A stretch of 64,000 nucleotides of DNA from Oscillospiraceae bacterium (GCA_015064155.1 SVST01000010.1:1-64000); one strand, 5' to 3'; shown: positions 18,345 to 28,204, numbered from the stretch's first letter. Notes: generated by a model from the sequence alone, not told the origin. Program-made: numbers and translations.

Positions 18345-20246
18345 TTACTTCTTCTCGATTGCCTGAATCTTCTTACAAGAAGACATGCAGAGTCCGCACT
18401 TGATACACTTGGTCTGATCAATTCTTCTGGAAGGAAGCTTGTGACCGGGTGCAACGTAATCGGTCTTAACAATCGCGTTTACGGGACACTGTCTTTCGCA
18501 AAGTCCACAGCCGATACACTTGTCCTCGTCGATGACGTAAGACATCAAATTCTTACATACCTTTGCAGGGCACTTCTTGTCCACGATGTGAGCGATATAT
18601 TCATCTCTGAAATGCGCCAGCGTGGAGAGAACGGGGTTTGCCGCGGTCTGACCGAGTGCGCACAAGGAACCGGTTTGAATGGTACGACCCAGCTCCTCCA
18701 GCTCCTCCAGATCCTGCATGGTAGCCTTACCGTCGGTGATCTTGGTCAAGAGCTCCAACAGACGCTTGGTACCGATACGGCAGGGAGAGCACTTACCGCA
18801 GGACTCGTCGCAAATGAATTCCATATAGAACTTCGCAACGTCAACCATGCAGTTGTCCTCGTCCATAACGATCGCACCGCCCGAGCCCATCATCGAGCCC
18901 TTTGCTACCAGCGTATCAAAGTCGATTACCGAATCCAGATCCTTTTCGGTCAAGCATCCGCCCGAAGGACCGCCGGTTTGAATTGCCTTAAACTTCTTGC
19001 CGTCGGGAATACCGCCGCCAATTTCATAAATCAGCTCACGCAGAGTGGTACCCATGGGGATCTCCACAAGACCTACGTTGTTGATCTTACCGCCAAGCGC
19101 GAACACCTTGGTTCCCTTGGACTTTTCGGTACCGTACTGAGCAAACTTCGCAGCGCCCTCACGCAGAACGTAGGGAACGCAAGCCAAGGTTTCTACGTTG
19201 TTTACGATGGTGGGAGAATCCCAAAGACCCTTTACTGCAGGGAACGGAGGACGCGGTCTGGGCATACCTCTCTTACCCTCAATAGAGTTCAGCAGTGCAG
19301 TTTCCTCACCGCAAACGAACGCACCCGCACCAAGACGGATATGTACGCGGAAGCTGAAATCGGTTCCCAAAATGTTGTCACCGAGAAGTCCCAGCTCTTC
19401 TGCCTGCTTGATCGCCAATCTCAAACGGTTTACGGCAATCGGATACTCTGCACGAACGTAGAAATAACCGTTCTGTGCGCCGATTGCGTAGCCTGCAATA
19501 ACCATACCCTCGATAACCGCCAAGGGGTTACCCTCGAGGATCGATCTGTCCATGAACGCGCCGGGGTCACCCTCGTCACCGTTACATACAACGTACTTTG
19601 CACCCTCGGGCTGTGCGTAAGCGAACTGCCACTTTCTGCCCGTGGGGAATCCGCCGCCTCCGCGGCCTCTCAAGCCGGAATCAAGCACTTCCTTGATTAC
19701 GTCGGCTCTGTCCATCTGCAATGCTCTTGCAAGACCCAGGAATGCACCGGTACCCAGTGCTTCTTCAATATTTTCGGGATCGATCGCGCCGCATCCGTGC
19801 AGCGAGATACGAACCTGCTTCTTGTAGAACTCGATCTCATCCTGCTTTACGACCTTTTCCTTGGTCTTAGGGTCAACGTAAAGCAGACGGTCAACGATCT
19901 CGCCGCCGATCAGATCCTTTTCGATGATCTCCTCAACGTCCTCCATCTTGACCAAACGGTAAAGGGTATCCTCGGGATAGATCTTTACGAAGGGACCCTG
20001 AGAGCAGAAGCCAAAGCATCCGACCTGGTTTACGGTAACCTTATCGGAGAGACCCTTCTCTTCTACCAGCTTCTCAAACTTTGCCTTGATCTCCAAGGAG
20101 TTGGAAGAAATACAGCCGGTACCGCCGCAAAGCACAACGGCTCTTTTGCCGCTGCCGCCCGCGATCTTTTTACCGAAGCGATCCGCGCAAACCGAACATT
20201 TCGCAGAAAGCTCTTCATAATTCTTAATCTTTTCCATATCCGTCAA
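18345..20246 (-). CDS. hydB: NuoF-like subunit of NAD(P)-linked [FeFe] hydrogenase
   Basis: GLRGRGGGGFPTGRKW, ESCGKCSPCRIGT, C-terminal 2x[4Fe-4S] CIGCGLCERQCP / CIKCGLCMSSC. Confidence 0.95.
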   Translation of the reverse strand: MTDMEKIKNYEELSAKCSVCADRFGKKIAGGSGKRAVVLCGGTGCISSNSLEIKAKFEKLVEEKGLSDKVTVNQVGCFGFCSQGPFVKIYPEDTLYRLVKMEDVEEIIEKDLIGGEIVDRLLYVDPKTKEKVVKQDEIEFYKKQVRISLHGCGAIDPENIEEALGTGAFLGLARALQMDRADVIKEVLDSGLRGRGGGGFPTGRKWQFAYAQPEGAKYVVCNGDEGDPGAFMDRSILEGNPLAVIEGMVIAGYAIGAQNGYFYVRAEYPIAVNRLRLAIKQAEELGLLGDNILGTDFSFRVHIRLGAGAFVCGEETALLNSIEGKRGMPRPRPPFPAVKGLWDSPTIVNNVETLACVPYVLREGAAKFAQYGTEKSKGTKVFALGGKINNVGLVEIPMGTTLRELIYEIGGGIPDGKKFKAIQTGGPSGGCLTEKDLDSVIDFDTLVAKGSMMGSGGAIVMDEDNCMVDVAKFYMEFICDESCGKCSPCRIGTKRLLELLTKITDGKATMQDLEELEELGRTIQTGSLCALGQTAANPVLSTLAHFRDEYIAHIVDKKCPAKVCKNLMSYVIDEDKCIGCGLCERQCPVNAIVKTDYVAPGHKLPSRRIDQTKCIKCGLCMSSCKKIQAIEKK

Positions 20247-20725
20247 GCCTCCATTTTACGGTATTCCTCAACGACAGCGGGAACATCCGATACTTTCAGT
20301 TTGGGGTAAACCTTACCGTTGATGGTTACAGCGGGAGCGATACCGCAAGCGCCGATGCAACGGAGAGCGTCAAGCGTAAACATACCGTCCTCGGTGGTTC
20401 CGCCGGGAGCGATGTTCAAAAGCTCGGAGAACTTATCGATAACCTGCTGTGCGCCCTTGACGTAGCAAGCGGTACCGAGGCAGCAACCGATTACGTATTT
20501 TCCCTTCGGCTGAAGAGAGAAGAAAGAGTAGAAAGTAACAACGCCGTATATTTCGGCAACCGAAATACCGGTTCTTTCAGATACGATTTCCTGTACTTCA
20601 AGAGGAATATATCCATACTCTTCCTGAATCGCAGACAAAATCATCATCAAAGGGGTTTTTTCATCAACGTATCTGTCACAGATCTCGTTGATTTTGGCAA
20701 TTGATGCGTCACTTAAGCGGGCCAT
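20243..20725 (-). CDS. hydC: NuoE-like 24 kDa [2Fe-2S] subunit
   Basis: VTFYSFFSLQPKGKYVIGCCLGTACYVKGAQ; LRCIGACGIAPAV. Overlaps hydB start by 4 nt. Confidence 0.94.
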   Translation of the reverse strand: MARLSDASIAKINEICDRYVDEKTPLMMILSAIQEEYGYIPLEVQEIVSERTGISVAEIYGVVTFYSFFSLQPKGKYVIGCCLGTACYVKGAQQVIDKFSELLNIAPGGTTEDGMFTLDALRCIGACGIAPAVTINGKVYPKLKVSDVPAVVEEYRKMEA

Positions 20726-20785
20726 GGTATTGCTCCTTTTCTTAAAGATTTTTTGATGATATCATGATAGTTCCATACCTTATCT

Positions 20786-20814
20786 ATTGTATCAAATTTT
20801 GTTCCAAATGTCAA
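20786..20814 (-). promoter_or_regulatory. Promoter of hydCBA operon
   Basis: Minus strand TTGACA-N17-TACAAT. Confidence 0.75.
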
Positions 20815-20939
20815 GCGGTTTTGATTTTTATTCTGACTATTTTTTAACAAAATCGCGAAACTTTTTCAAAACCCTTCCAAATCCGACGCAGCATTCCCAA
20901 AAAAAGAAGCAAAAATCCTCTTTTTTTCAACAAACACTC

Positions 20940-20968
20940 TTTACAAAGCGGCAAAACCGTGCTATACT
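20940..20968 (+). promoter_or_regulatory. Promoter of TM1266-hydEGF operon
   Basis: TTTACA-N17-TATACT. Confidence 0.75.
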
Positions 20969-20974
20969 GTAAGG

Positions 20975-21133
20975 GAACTCCTGACATTAAGCTGCGGCTG
21001 CGTGAAAGGTGCGAGTATAGAGAATCGGGAAAAGGCTTTTCGTCTTTTCCGTTTTGGCATACGGGTCGCATCCAAGGGAGCGACCCGTCTTTTTTTGACC
21101 GTTCCATCAAGAAACGGTCGGATCGGAGGAACC
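20975..21133 (+). ncRNA. Structured 5' leader with internal terminator (riboswitch/attenuator candidate)
   Basis: GGAAAAG..CTTTTCC hairpin, ACGGGTCGC-ATCCAAGGGA-GCGACCCGT-CTTTTTTT terminator (21061-21097), GACCGTT...AACGGTC hairpin, then SD and ATG 21134. Confidence 0.55.
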
Positions 21134-21391
21134 ATGGAAACAAGAGTTGCCGTGATGAGCATCATCGTGGAAAACAACGAAGCCGTAAACGAGATCAATT
21201 CCCTGCTTCACGAGTACGGAGAATATATCATCGGCAGAATGGGCATTCCCTATCGCAAGCGTGCGATCAGCATCATCAGCATTGCGCTGGATGCTCCGCA
21301 GAATACCATCTCCACGCTTTCGGGAAAGATCGGAAACCTTTCGGGGGTCAGCGTCAAAACCGCCTATTCGGGCGTGGGAGCCCATGCGTAA
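21134..21391 (+). CDS. TM1266-family iron-only hydrogenase system regulator
   Basis: METRVAVMSIIVENNEAVNEINSLLHEYGEYIIGRMGIPYRKRAISIISIALDAP..., adjacent to hydE. Confidence 0.9.
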   Translation: METRVAVMSIIVENNEAVNEINSLLHEYGEYIIGRMGIPYRKRAISIISIALDAPQNTISTLSGKIGNLSGVSVKTAYSGVGAHA

Positions 21392-22439
21392 GGAGCTTTT
21401 TGGGCTTGCCGACCGCCTTGCACGCGAGCATCGGTTGGAGCTTGACGAATACCGTGCCTTGATCGACGGACGAGCCCCCGAAATTACCGCCTATCTTGCC
21501 GATCTGGCTGTACAAGCGCGAAAAAGGATCTATGGGAATACGGTCTATATCCGCGGCTTGATCGAGATCGGAAACGTCTGTAAAAACGATTGTCTGTACT
21601 GTGGCATCCGCCGAGGAAATACAAGCTGTGAACGCTACCGACTCTCCCACGAGGAAATTCTTGCTTGCTGTCGCGAGGGATATACGCTCGGCTTCCGTAC
21701 CTTTGTTCTGCAAGGCGGCGAGGACCCCTTTTGGACCGACGACCGACTTTGCCTGTTGCTTCGAGCCATCAAGCAGGAGCACCCCGACGTTGCCGTTACG
21801 CTTTCCTTGGGGGAGCGAAGCCGCGAAAGCTATGCACGCTTGAAGGAGGCGGGAGCCGACCGCTACCTGCTCCGTCACGAAACCGCCGACGCAACCCATT
21901 ACGCAAAACTACACCCCAAAGAATTGTCCTTTGACAATCGGATGCGCTGTCTTACCGACCTCAAGTCACTCGGCTATCAGGTAGGCTGCGGCTTTATGGT
22001 GGGATCCCCCTATCAGACCTCGTCCATGCTCGCGCGCGACCTGCAATTCGTCGAGCAATTTGCGCCCGATATGTGCGGCATCGGACCGTTCATTCCGCAA
22101 TCCGACACCCCGTTTCGGCACGAGCCCGCGGGAAGCGCAGAGCTGACCTGCTATCTGCTTTCCATTCTGCGCTTGATCCGTCCCAATTTTTTGTTGCCTG
22201 CCACCACGGCACTCGGCACGATTCATCCGGGCGGACGTGAAATGGGCATTCTTTCGGGCGCGAACGTCGTCATGCCCAACCTCTCCCCCGCATCGGTGCG
22301 GGCGAAATACGCGCTCTACGACAACAAGCTTTCCGATGGGTCGGAATCTGCACAGTGCAAGGACGAATTGACACAGCGTATGCGATCAATCGGATACGAG
22401 GTGGTCACCGACCGCGGCGACGTCAAGCCGATACCCTAA
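21384..22439 (+). CDS. hydE: [FeFe] hydrogenase H-cluster radical SAM maturase HydE
   Basis: Radical SAM CKNDCLYCGIRRGN; FVLQGGEDPFW; start MRKELFG at 21384. Confidence 0.94.
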   Translation: MRKELFGLADRLAREHRLELDEYRALIDGRAPEITAYLADLAVQARKRIYGNTVYIRGLIEIGNVCKNDCLYCGIRRGNTSCERYRLSHEEILACCREGYTLGFRTFVLQGGEDPFWTDDRLCLLLRAIKQEHPDVAVTLSLGERSRESYARLKEAGADRYLLRHETADATHYAKLHPKELSFDNRMRCLTDLKSLGYQVGCGFMVGSPYQTSSMLARDLQFVEQFAPDMCGIGPFIPQSDTPFRHEPAGSAELTCYLLSILRLIRPNFLLPATTALGTIHPGGREMGILSGANVVMPNLSPASVRAKYALYDNKLSDGSESAQCKDELTQRMRSIGYEVVTDRGDVKPIP

Positions 22440-22486
22440 AACAAAATGACAAACCGTGACCGAAAGGTCAGAAAGGAAACGATACA

Positions 22487-23944
22487 ATGGCAATCTATAA
22501 CCCCAAGTCCCTCAAAGCCGAGGAATTCATCTCGGATGCGGAGATCCGCGAAACACTGGCGTATGCCGAGGAAAACAAAAACAATCTCCCCCTGATCGAG
22601 GAGATCCTGGAAAAAGCAAGACCGAAAAAGACCGAAACGGGGCACGTCTGCATGGGGCTTACCCACCGCGAGGCATCGGTGCTTCTCGCCTGCGAGATTC
22701 CCGAGGTGATTGAAAAAATCCATGCAATTGCAGAGGAAATCAAGCTTGCCTTCTACGGCAACCGCATTGTCATCTTTGCGCCCCTGTACCTCTCAAACTA
22801 CTGCGTCAACGGTTGCGTATACTGCCCGTACCATCTCAAAAACAAGCACATTGCACGCAAAAAGCTGACGCAGGACGAAATCCGAGCCGAGGTCATTGCC
22901 CTGCAGGATATGGGACATAAGCGTCTTGCCATCGAGGCGGGCGAGGATCCCGTGCATAATCCCATCGAGTATATTCTCGAATCGATCAAAACCATTTACA
23001 GCGTCCATCACAAAAACGGGGACATCCGCCGTGTCAACGTCAATATTGCGGCAACCACCGTGGAAAATTACCGCAAGCTCAAGGAAGCGGGCATCGGAAC
23101 CTACATTCTGTTCCAGGAAACCTACCACAAGGAAAGCTACGAGCAGCTTCATCCCACGGGTCCCAAGCACGACTACGCATACCACACCGAGGCGATGGAC
23201 CGCGCAATGGAGGGCGGCATCGACGACGTGGGGCTGGGTGTTTTGTTCGGTCTTGAATTGTACAAATATGAGTTTGCGGGACTGCTTTTGCACGCGGAAC
23301 ACTTAGAGGCGGTTCACGGTGTGGGGCCGCACACCATCAGTGTCCCCCGCTTGAAGCGTGCCGACGATATCGACCCCGATCAGTTTGATAACGGCATCGA
23401 CGACGAAACCTTTGCAAAGATCACCGCCTGCATCCGTTTGGCGGTTCCCTATACCGGTATCATCATCTCCACGCGCGAAACCGAAAAGGTTCGCTCAAAG
23501 CTCTTGCGCCTTGGCGTGTCGCAGGTTTCGGGAGGCTCGCGCACCTCGGTGGGTGGCTATGCCGGCTACTCGGCAGAGGAGCGTCCGCACGATACCGAGC
23601 AGTTTGACGTTTCCGACCAACGCTCGCTTGACGAGGTGGTGCGCTGGCTGATGGAAAGCGGACATATTCCCTCTTTCTGCACCGCTTGCTACCGCGAGGG
23701 GCGCACGGGTGACCGCTTTATGAGTCTTTGCAAAACGGGACAGATCCTCAACTGCTGCCATCCAAATGCCTTGATGACGCTTTGCGAATATCTGGAGGAT
23801 TACGCGTCGCCCGAAACCCGTGAGATCGGTTACAAAATGATCGAGGAGGAGCTGAAGCGCATCCCCAAGGAAAAGGTGCGCGCCATCGCAGAGGAAAACA
23901 TCCGAGGCATTCGCAATTCCAACCGTCGGGACTTCCGCTTCTGA
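22487..23944 (+). CDS. hydG: [FeFe] hydrogenase H-cluster radical SAM maturase HydG
   Basis: CVNGCVYCPYHLKNK; C-terminal CTACYREGRTGDRFM...C. Confidence 0.95.
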   Translation: MAIYNPKSLKAEEFISDAEIRETLAYAEENKNNLPLIEEILEKARPKKTETGHVCMGLTHREASVLLACEIPEVIEKIHAIAEEIKLAFYGNRIVIFAPLYLSNYCVNGCVYCPYHLKNKHIARKKLTQDEIRAEVIALQDMGHKRLAIEAGEDPVHNPIEYILESIKTIYSVHHKNGDIRRVNVNIAATTVENYRKLKEAGIGTYILFQETYHKESYEQLHPTGPKHDYAYHTEAMDRAMEGGIDDVGLGVLFGLELYKYEFAGLLLHAEHLEAVHGVGPHTISVPRLKRADDIDPDQFDNGIDDETFAKITACIRLAVPYTGIIISTRETEKVRSKLLRLGVSQVSGGSRTSVGGYAGYSAEERPHDTEQFDVSDQRSLDEVVRWLMESGHIPSFCTACYREGRTGDRFMSLCKTGQILNCCHPNALMTLCEYLEDYASPETREIGYKMIEEELKRIPKEKVRAIAEENIRGIRNSNRRDFRF

Positions 23945-23959
23945 CAGAAAGGAGCCGCC

Positions 23960-25159
23960 ATGGAACTGAATTCCACTCCCCGTGCCGAACGCTTGCACAT
24001 CGGCTTTTTCGGGATGCGAAACGCAGGCAAATCCAGCCTTGTCAACGCACTTACGGGACAAAGCCTTTCGGTGGTATCCGACATCAAGGGAACCACCACC
24101 GACCCCGTCAAAAAATCGATGGAGCTGCTTCCCTTGGGTCCCGTAGTCATTATCGATACCCCGGGGCTTGACGACGAGGGAGAGCTTGGCGAATTGCGCG
24201 TCAAGAAGGCATTGGAAGCCCTAACGGCTACCGATATTGCCGTATTGGTGGTGGACGCCTCCGAGGGTCTTGGGGAAACCGATCTCAACCTCAAAAAAGA
24301 ATTGCAGACACGCAAAATTCCCTTTCTCGTTGCCTTCAATAAGTCCGATCTGTGCAAAAAAGAAGCCTTGGTAGATGACAACGAGCTGTACGTCAGCGCA
24401 AAATCGGGAGAAGGCGTGGAGGAGCTGAAAAACCGATTGGGAGCCTTTGCAAAATCGCTGAAAAATCCAAATTACGTCGTCCGTGACCTCCTCTCGAAAA
24501 ACGACGTTGTGGTTTTGGTGACCCCCATCGATGAAGCCGCACCAAAGGGCAGACTGATCCTGCCGCAGCAGATGGTTCTGCGCGATATTTTGGACGCACA
24601 CGCGACCGCGGTGGTTTGTCAGGATACCGAGCTCTGTGAAACGCTGGCATCTCTCGCCAAAAAGCCTCGTATGGTCATCACCGACTCTCAGGTGTTCGGA
24701 AAGGTCGCAAAGGATACGCCGCGTGACGTTCCCTTGACCTCCTTTTCGATTCTCATGGCGCGCTATAAGGGCGACCTTGCCACGCAGGTAAAGGGCTTTT
24801 CCGCGCTGAAAGCCTTACGGGACGGCGACCGCGTGCTGATTGCCGAGGGCTGTACCCACCACCGTCAGTGCAACGACATCGGCACCGTCAAGATGCCGAA
24901 ATGGATTGAGGATTTCACGAAAGTCAAGCCCACGTACCGCTTTACCTCGGGCGGAGAGTTCCCCACGGACCTCTCCGAATACCGTGTCATCGTGCATTGC
25001 GGCGGCTGTATGCTCAACGAAGCTGCGATGAAGCACCGCGTTGCCTCTGCCGTGGCGCAAGCCGTCCCCATCGTCAATTACGGCATCGCCATCGCGGGGA
25101 TGCACGGAATCCTTGCGCGCAGCCTGGAGCTTTTCCCCGATATTTTGAAGTTGCTGTAA
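23960..25159 (+). CDS. hydF: [FeFe] hydrogenase H-cluster maturation GTPase HydF
   Basis: GTPase G1 GMRNAGKSSLVNA; cluster ligands CTHHRQCNDIG and HCGGCMLN. Confidence 0.95.
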   Translation: MELNSTPRAERLHIGFFGMRNAGKSSLVNALTGQSLSVVSDIKGTTTDPVKKSMELLPLGPVVIIDTPGLDDEGELGELRVKKALEALTATDIAVLVVDASEGLGETDLNLKKELQTRKIPFLVAFNKSDLCKKEALVDDNELYVSAKSGEGVEELKNRLGAFAKSLKNPNYVVRDLLSKNDVVVLVTPIDEAAPKGRLILPQQMVLRDILDAHATAVVCQDTELCETLASLAKKPRMVITDSQVFGKVAKDTPRDVPLTSFSILMARYKGDLATQVKGFSALKALRDGDRVLIAEGCTHHRQCNDIGTVKMPKWIEDFTKVKPTYRFTSGGEFPTDLSEYRVIVHCGGCMLNEAAMKHRVASAVAQAVPIVNYGIAIAGMHGILARSLELFPDILKLL

Positions 25160-25172
25160 GAGAATAGAACAA

Positions 25173-25210
25173 GGGAAGCACCCGTCAAACATGGGTACTT
25201 CCCCTCTTTT
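25173..25210. terminator. Terminator after hydF
   Basis: GGGAAGCACCCGTCAAACATGGGTACTTCCCCTCTTTT. Confidence 0.7.
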
Positions 25211-25257
25211 ATTCTGGCTTAGCAATGTTAAATCCAATGGTATTCTTTCATACTCCG

Positions 25258-25881
25258 TCAAACATCGCGGCTTATGTAGTCACAAAAAGATTCCCAATCC
25301 AGCAAATATACGTCGGATGCACAAATTCGATCCCCTGTTCCAAGGCATTCTTTCTTTTTCGTGTCGGAAATTTGCTCCGGCAATTTATCAAAAAGAACGA
25401 TACGAATTTGTGACGAATCATCCCATTTTAAATTTTGCTTGCCAACCTGTTTGACCTCAACAAGCTTGGAAATTGTACCGCCATACGCTTTTATAGAGTT
25501 GAAAACAACTCGATTTGCCCGATAGAATTCCAATCGGTCAACGCGATCAAAATGGTAACGTTGATAGGTTCGTTTTCTTGATAACAGCACCATCTCTACC
25601 ACCTTGTCTTCCCACTGAAAGGTAAGGGTGTAGCGTCCGTGAAAACGGGAAGCCCACGGTAAGAATCTCGTTTGCTTCAGTGTGATATTGTTCCGCTTGA
25701 GCATTTTTTTCGTTTTTGTCATAAAGAAAATGTATTTGAACAAACGAACCAAAATCACCAGAAAAATCAACGAAAGGATCAAAATCAAAAGCGGCTTATT
25801 GCGAATTTCGGAGGTTGAATTCGCGGGCAAAAACATTAAAAGCGCAACAAACGTCAACAAAAAGTATACAAAATATTTCAT
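25258..25881 (-). CDS. Hypothetical membrane-anchored protein
   Basis: 207 aa; two N-terminal TM segments and a soluble C-terminal domain. Confidence 0.6.
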   Translation of the reverse strand: MKYFVYFLLTFVALLMFLPANSTSEIRNKPLLILILSLIFLVILVRLFKYIFFMTKTKKMLKRNNITLKQTRFLPWASRFHGRYTLTFQWEDKVVEMVLLSRKRTYQRYHFDRVDRLEFYRANRVVFNSIKAYGGTISKLVEVKQVGKQNLKWDDSSQIRIVLFDKLPEQISDTKKKECLGTGDRICASDVYLLDWESFCDYISRDV

Positions 25882-25922
25882 TTTTGCTCCCTATAGTTTT
25901 TGGGTTTGAATTACTTGCCAAT

Positions 25923-26996
25923 TCAGGGCTTTGTATTTTGCGAGGCAACATAGTCATTGTACCGCTTTTGCAGATCCAAAAGAATCGGTCGAAATTCACC
26001 CAGTTCGTCAATCTCTATCGTCTGTTGCAAGAAATTTTGGCACAGCTGCTCGGTAGAAACCGCATTGGCAGGCGTTGTGGTATATAAAAGCTTGGATTGA
26101 TTGGAATGTTCGGAAGCAATCATATGCCGTTCGAGCATACATACAATGCGGTGAACGTATTCTTCCGCCTTGTCCCTCTGCCCCATCTGCTCGTACAATA
26201 CCGCGATTTTCAGATAATCGCAAAGCAAAGGGGGATCATAAAAGCCCGCATATTTGCCGTCCAAAATAGTTTCGTACAAAGCAGCTGCCTTCAAATAATA
26301 GAAGAGCTTTTCCTTTGGCAACATATCGGGTAAAATCAACTGCCGAATGGAGCATTCCACAAGATCTGTTGCATAAATCATATTCCGCAACAATTGCGTG
26401 CGGTACGCGTCCCCATCCATAACGAAGCTTGCATACACCTCACGGCTATGGCGCAGCTGAGGCAGCTTTTGGTAATAATACTTCCCTTTTTCCTTGATTT
26501 TCGGATCGTCTGCCTCGGAACAAATCTGGAGCATGATTCGATAAATTTCATTTCGAATATCGTCGTTCGGGCAACATTTCTCCGCCCGTTCGGCAAGTGA
26601 AATCATTTTTTCCACGCGTCCGTTGTCGTAAAGCTTCTTGCGAAAGACGTGAATCATCACATCGGGATAATTCTTATAGGTGGTTGGATTCAGATCGATT
26701 TCCTCAATCCATGCGTTATATACACCAATCCAGTCTTTCTTTTCATGCAAGCCATGGAGCTTGGCTTCAAATTCACGCCGATGGTCGATTCCCCATGCAA
26801 ATCCCATATCAAACAGAAAATCAATGGAGCATTTGAAAAGCAAGGCGATTTTCGGCAACAGATTGATGTCGGGGGACAGCAATCCACGTTCCCACTTGGA
26901 AACCGTTTGCGAGGACACACCAAGAGCTTCGGCGACAGCCTCTTGCGTCATATTTCGATCCGTACGCAGTTGTTTCAGTTTATGTTTTAATTCCAT
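25923..26996 (-). CDS. XRE-family HTH regulator with long helical (TPR-like) C-terminal domain
   Basis: MELKHKLKQLRTDRNMTQEAVAEALGVSSQTVSKWERG. Confidence 0.88.
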   Translation of the reverse strand: MELKHKLKQLRTDRNMTQEAVAEALGVSSQTVSKWERGLLSPDINLLPKIALLFKCSIDFLFDMGFAWGIDHRREFEAKLHGLHEKKDWIGVYNAWIEEIDLNPTTYKNYPDVMIHVFRKKLYDNGRVEKMISLAERAEKCCPNDDIRNEIYRIMLQICSEADDPKIKEKGKYYYQKLPQLRHSREVYASFVMDGDAYRTQLLRNMIYATDLVECSIRQLILPDMLPKEKLFYYLKAAALYETILDGKYAGFYDPPLLCDYLKIAVLYEQMGQRDKAEEYVHRIVCMLERHMIASEHSNQSKLLYTTTPANAVSTEQLCQNFLQQTIEIDELGEFRPILLDLQKRYNDYVASQNTKP

Positions 26997-27003
26997 ACTC
27001 GTC

Positions 27004-27540
27004 TTACCCTCTGTCTTTTTCCCAATAATCCAACTTCTTTTTTCGGTAAATCAAAAGAAACACCACATACGAAACACAATCAAGCACTGCACTCAAAGCA
27101 TATCCGAGAAACGGAATCTTGATCACAGAATCAAAAATACAAATCGGGGCAAATAATAGCGTTACGGGAAATGCAGCACTTTTATCAAATAGCAGTCCAT
27201 AAAGCAAATTCAAAGCAAAGCAGGTCAAGGCAATTCCGACAATCGTAATAAGGGTTCTCGATTCGCGTTTGATAACCAGTTGAAAATCACGTTGAACCGA
27301 TTCATACGCCTGCTCCCGATAATCCGAAAGCACCTCTTCCTCTCCAACCGACTTTCTGATTTTTGACGTATACAATAAGAAAAAACCAAAAGCGGCTGTT
27401 GTCATAAAACAAACCAAAAACAATTTTAACGTCGGATTTTTCAGCGCATTCAAAATGGCTCCCCAAAATGCATACAGTGCAATATAAGCAACCATGGTAA
27501 TACAGGAAGCAACCGTGATGTTCAAAAACGTACGTTTCAT
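27004..27540 (-). CDS. Hypothetical integral membrane protein, upstream of the XRE gene in the same operon
   Basis: Four to five hydrophobic segments; stop 7 nt upstream of the XRE ATG. Confidence 0.6.
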   Translation of the reverse strand: MKRTFLNITVASCITMVAYIALYAFWGAILNALKNPTLKLFLVCFMTTAAFGFFLLYTSKIRKSVGEEEVLSDYREQAYESVQRDFQLVIKRESRTLITIVGIALTCFALNLLYGLLFDKSAAFPVTLLFAPICIFDSVIKIPFLGYALSAVLDCVSYVVFLLIYRKKKLDYWEKDRG

Positions 27541-27678
27541 AGCCCCTCCAAGTCCGTTTTTTATGAGCAAAATGATTATACCATAAAAAATTTCTGTTGT
27601 AAACAGACAGAACGGCTTGTAATAGTGTCCATTTTATATCAATCGGACCCGCAAAAGCGAGTATTTGATAAAAAAGCA

Positions 27679-27720
27679 AGGGAAGCACAGACGAAACCGC
27701 CAGTGCCTTCCCTCCTTTTA
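27679..27720. terminator. Intrinsic terminator
   Basis: AGGGAAGCAC...GTGCCTTCCCTCCTTTT. Confidence 0.7.
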
Positions 27721-27734
27721 TTCGCCATTTACGT

Positions 27735-28187
27735 TCACAGCTCCGCAAGAATCTCTGCCGCATTGGTATCGGGCTTGACCTTTGGCATGATTTTTTCGAT
27801 CATACCGTCCTTATCAATCAGAAACGTGGTGCGGACCACGCCCATGCTCACCTTGCCGTACAGCTTTTTCTCCTGCCATACACCGTAAGCGTTTATTGCC
27901 TGCAGCTCGGGATCGGACAGCAACACAAAGGGAAGCCCATATTTCTCTGCAAATTTCGTATGCGACGCGACGCTGTCGCGGCTGATTCCGATCACGGCAA
28001 CCCCACGCTTTTGAAACTCGCCATACGCGCCGGCAAATGCACACGCCTGTCGGGTACAGCCGGGGGTATTGTCCTTGGGGTAAAAATACAGAACCACGCG
28101 CTTCCCCAAAAAATCCGAAAGCGAAACCGCTTTCCCGTTTTGGTCAAGCAACGTAAAATTCGGGGCTTGCATACCGATTTGCAGCAT
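27735..28187 (-). CDS. bcp: Peroxiredoxin, BCP type
   Basis: YFYPKDNTPGCTRQACAF; FVLLSDPE. Confidence 0.93.
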   Translation of the reverse strand: MLQIGMQAPNFTLLDQNGKAVSLSDFLGKRVVLYFYPKDNTPGCTRQACAFAGAYGEFQKRGVAVIGISRDSVASHTKFAEKYGLPFVLLSDPELQAINAYGVWQEKKLYGKVSMGVVRTTFLIDKDGMIEKIMPKVKPDTNAAEILAEL

Positions 28188-28204
28188 GGTAATCTCCTTT
28201 AAAA

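Noticed and set aside
16499-18403. 634-aa plus-strand ORF opposite hydA
   Set aside because: Mirror ORF created by codon bias of hydA; no family features, no SD/promoter, and hydA is unambiguous.
18300-20309. 669-aa plus-strand ORF opposite hydB
   Set aside because: Same antisense-of-a-conserved-gene effect; low complexity composition and no motifs.
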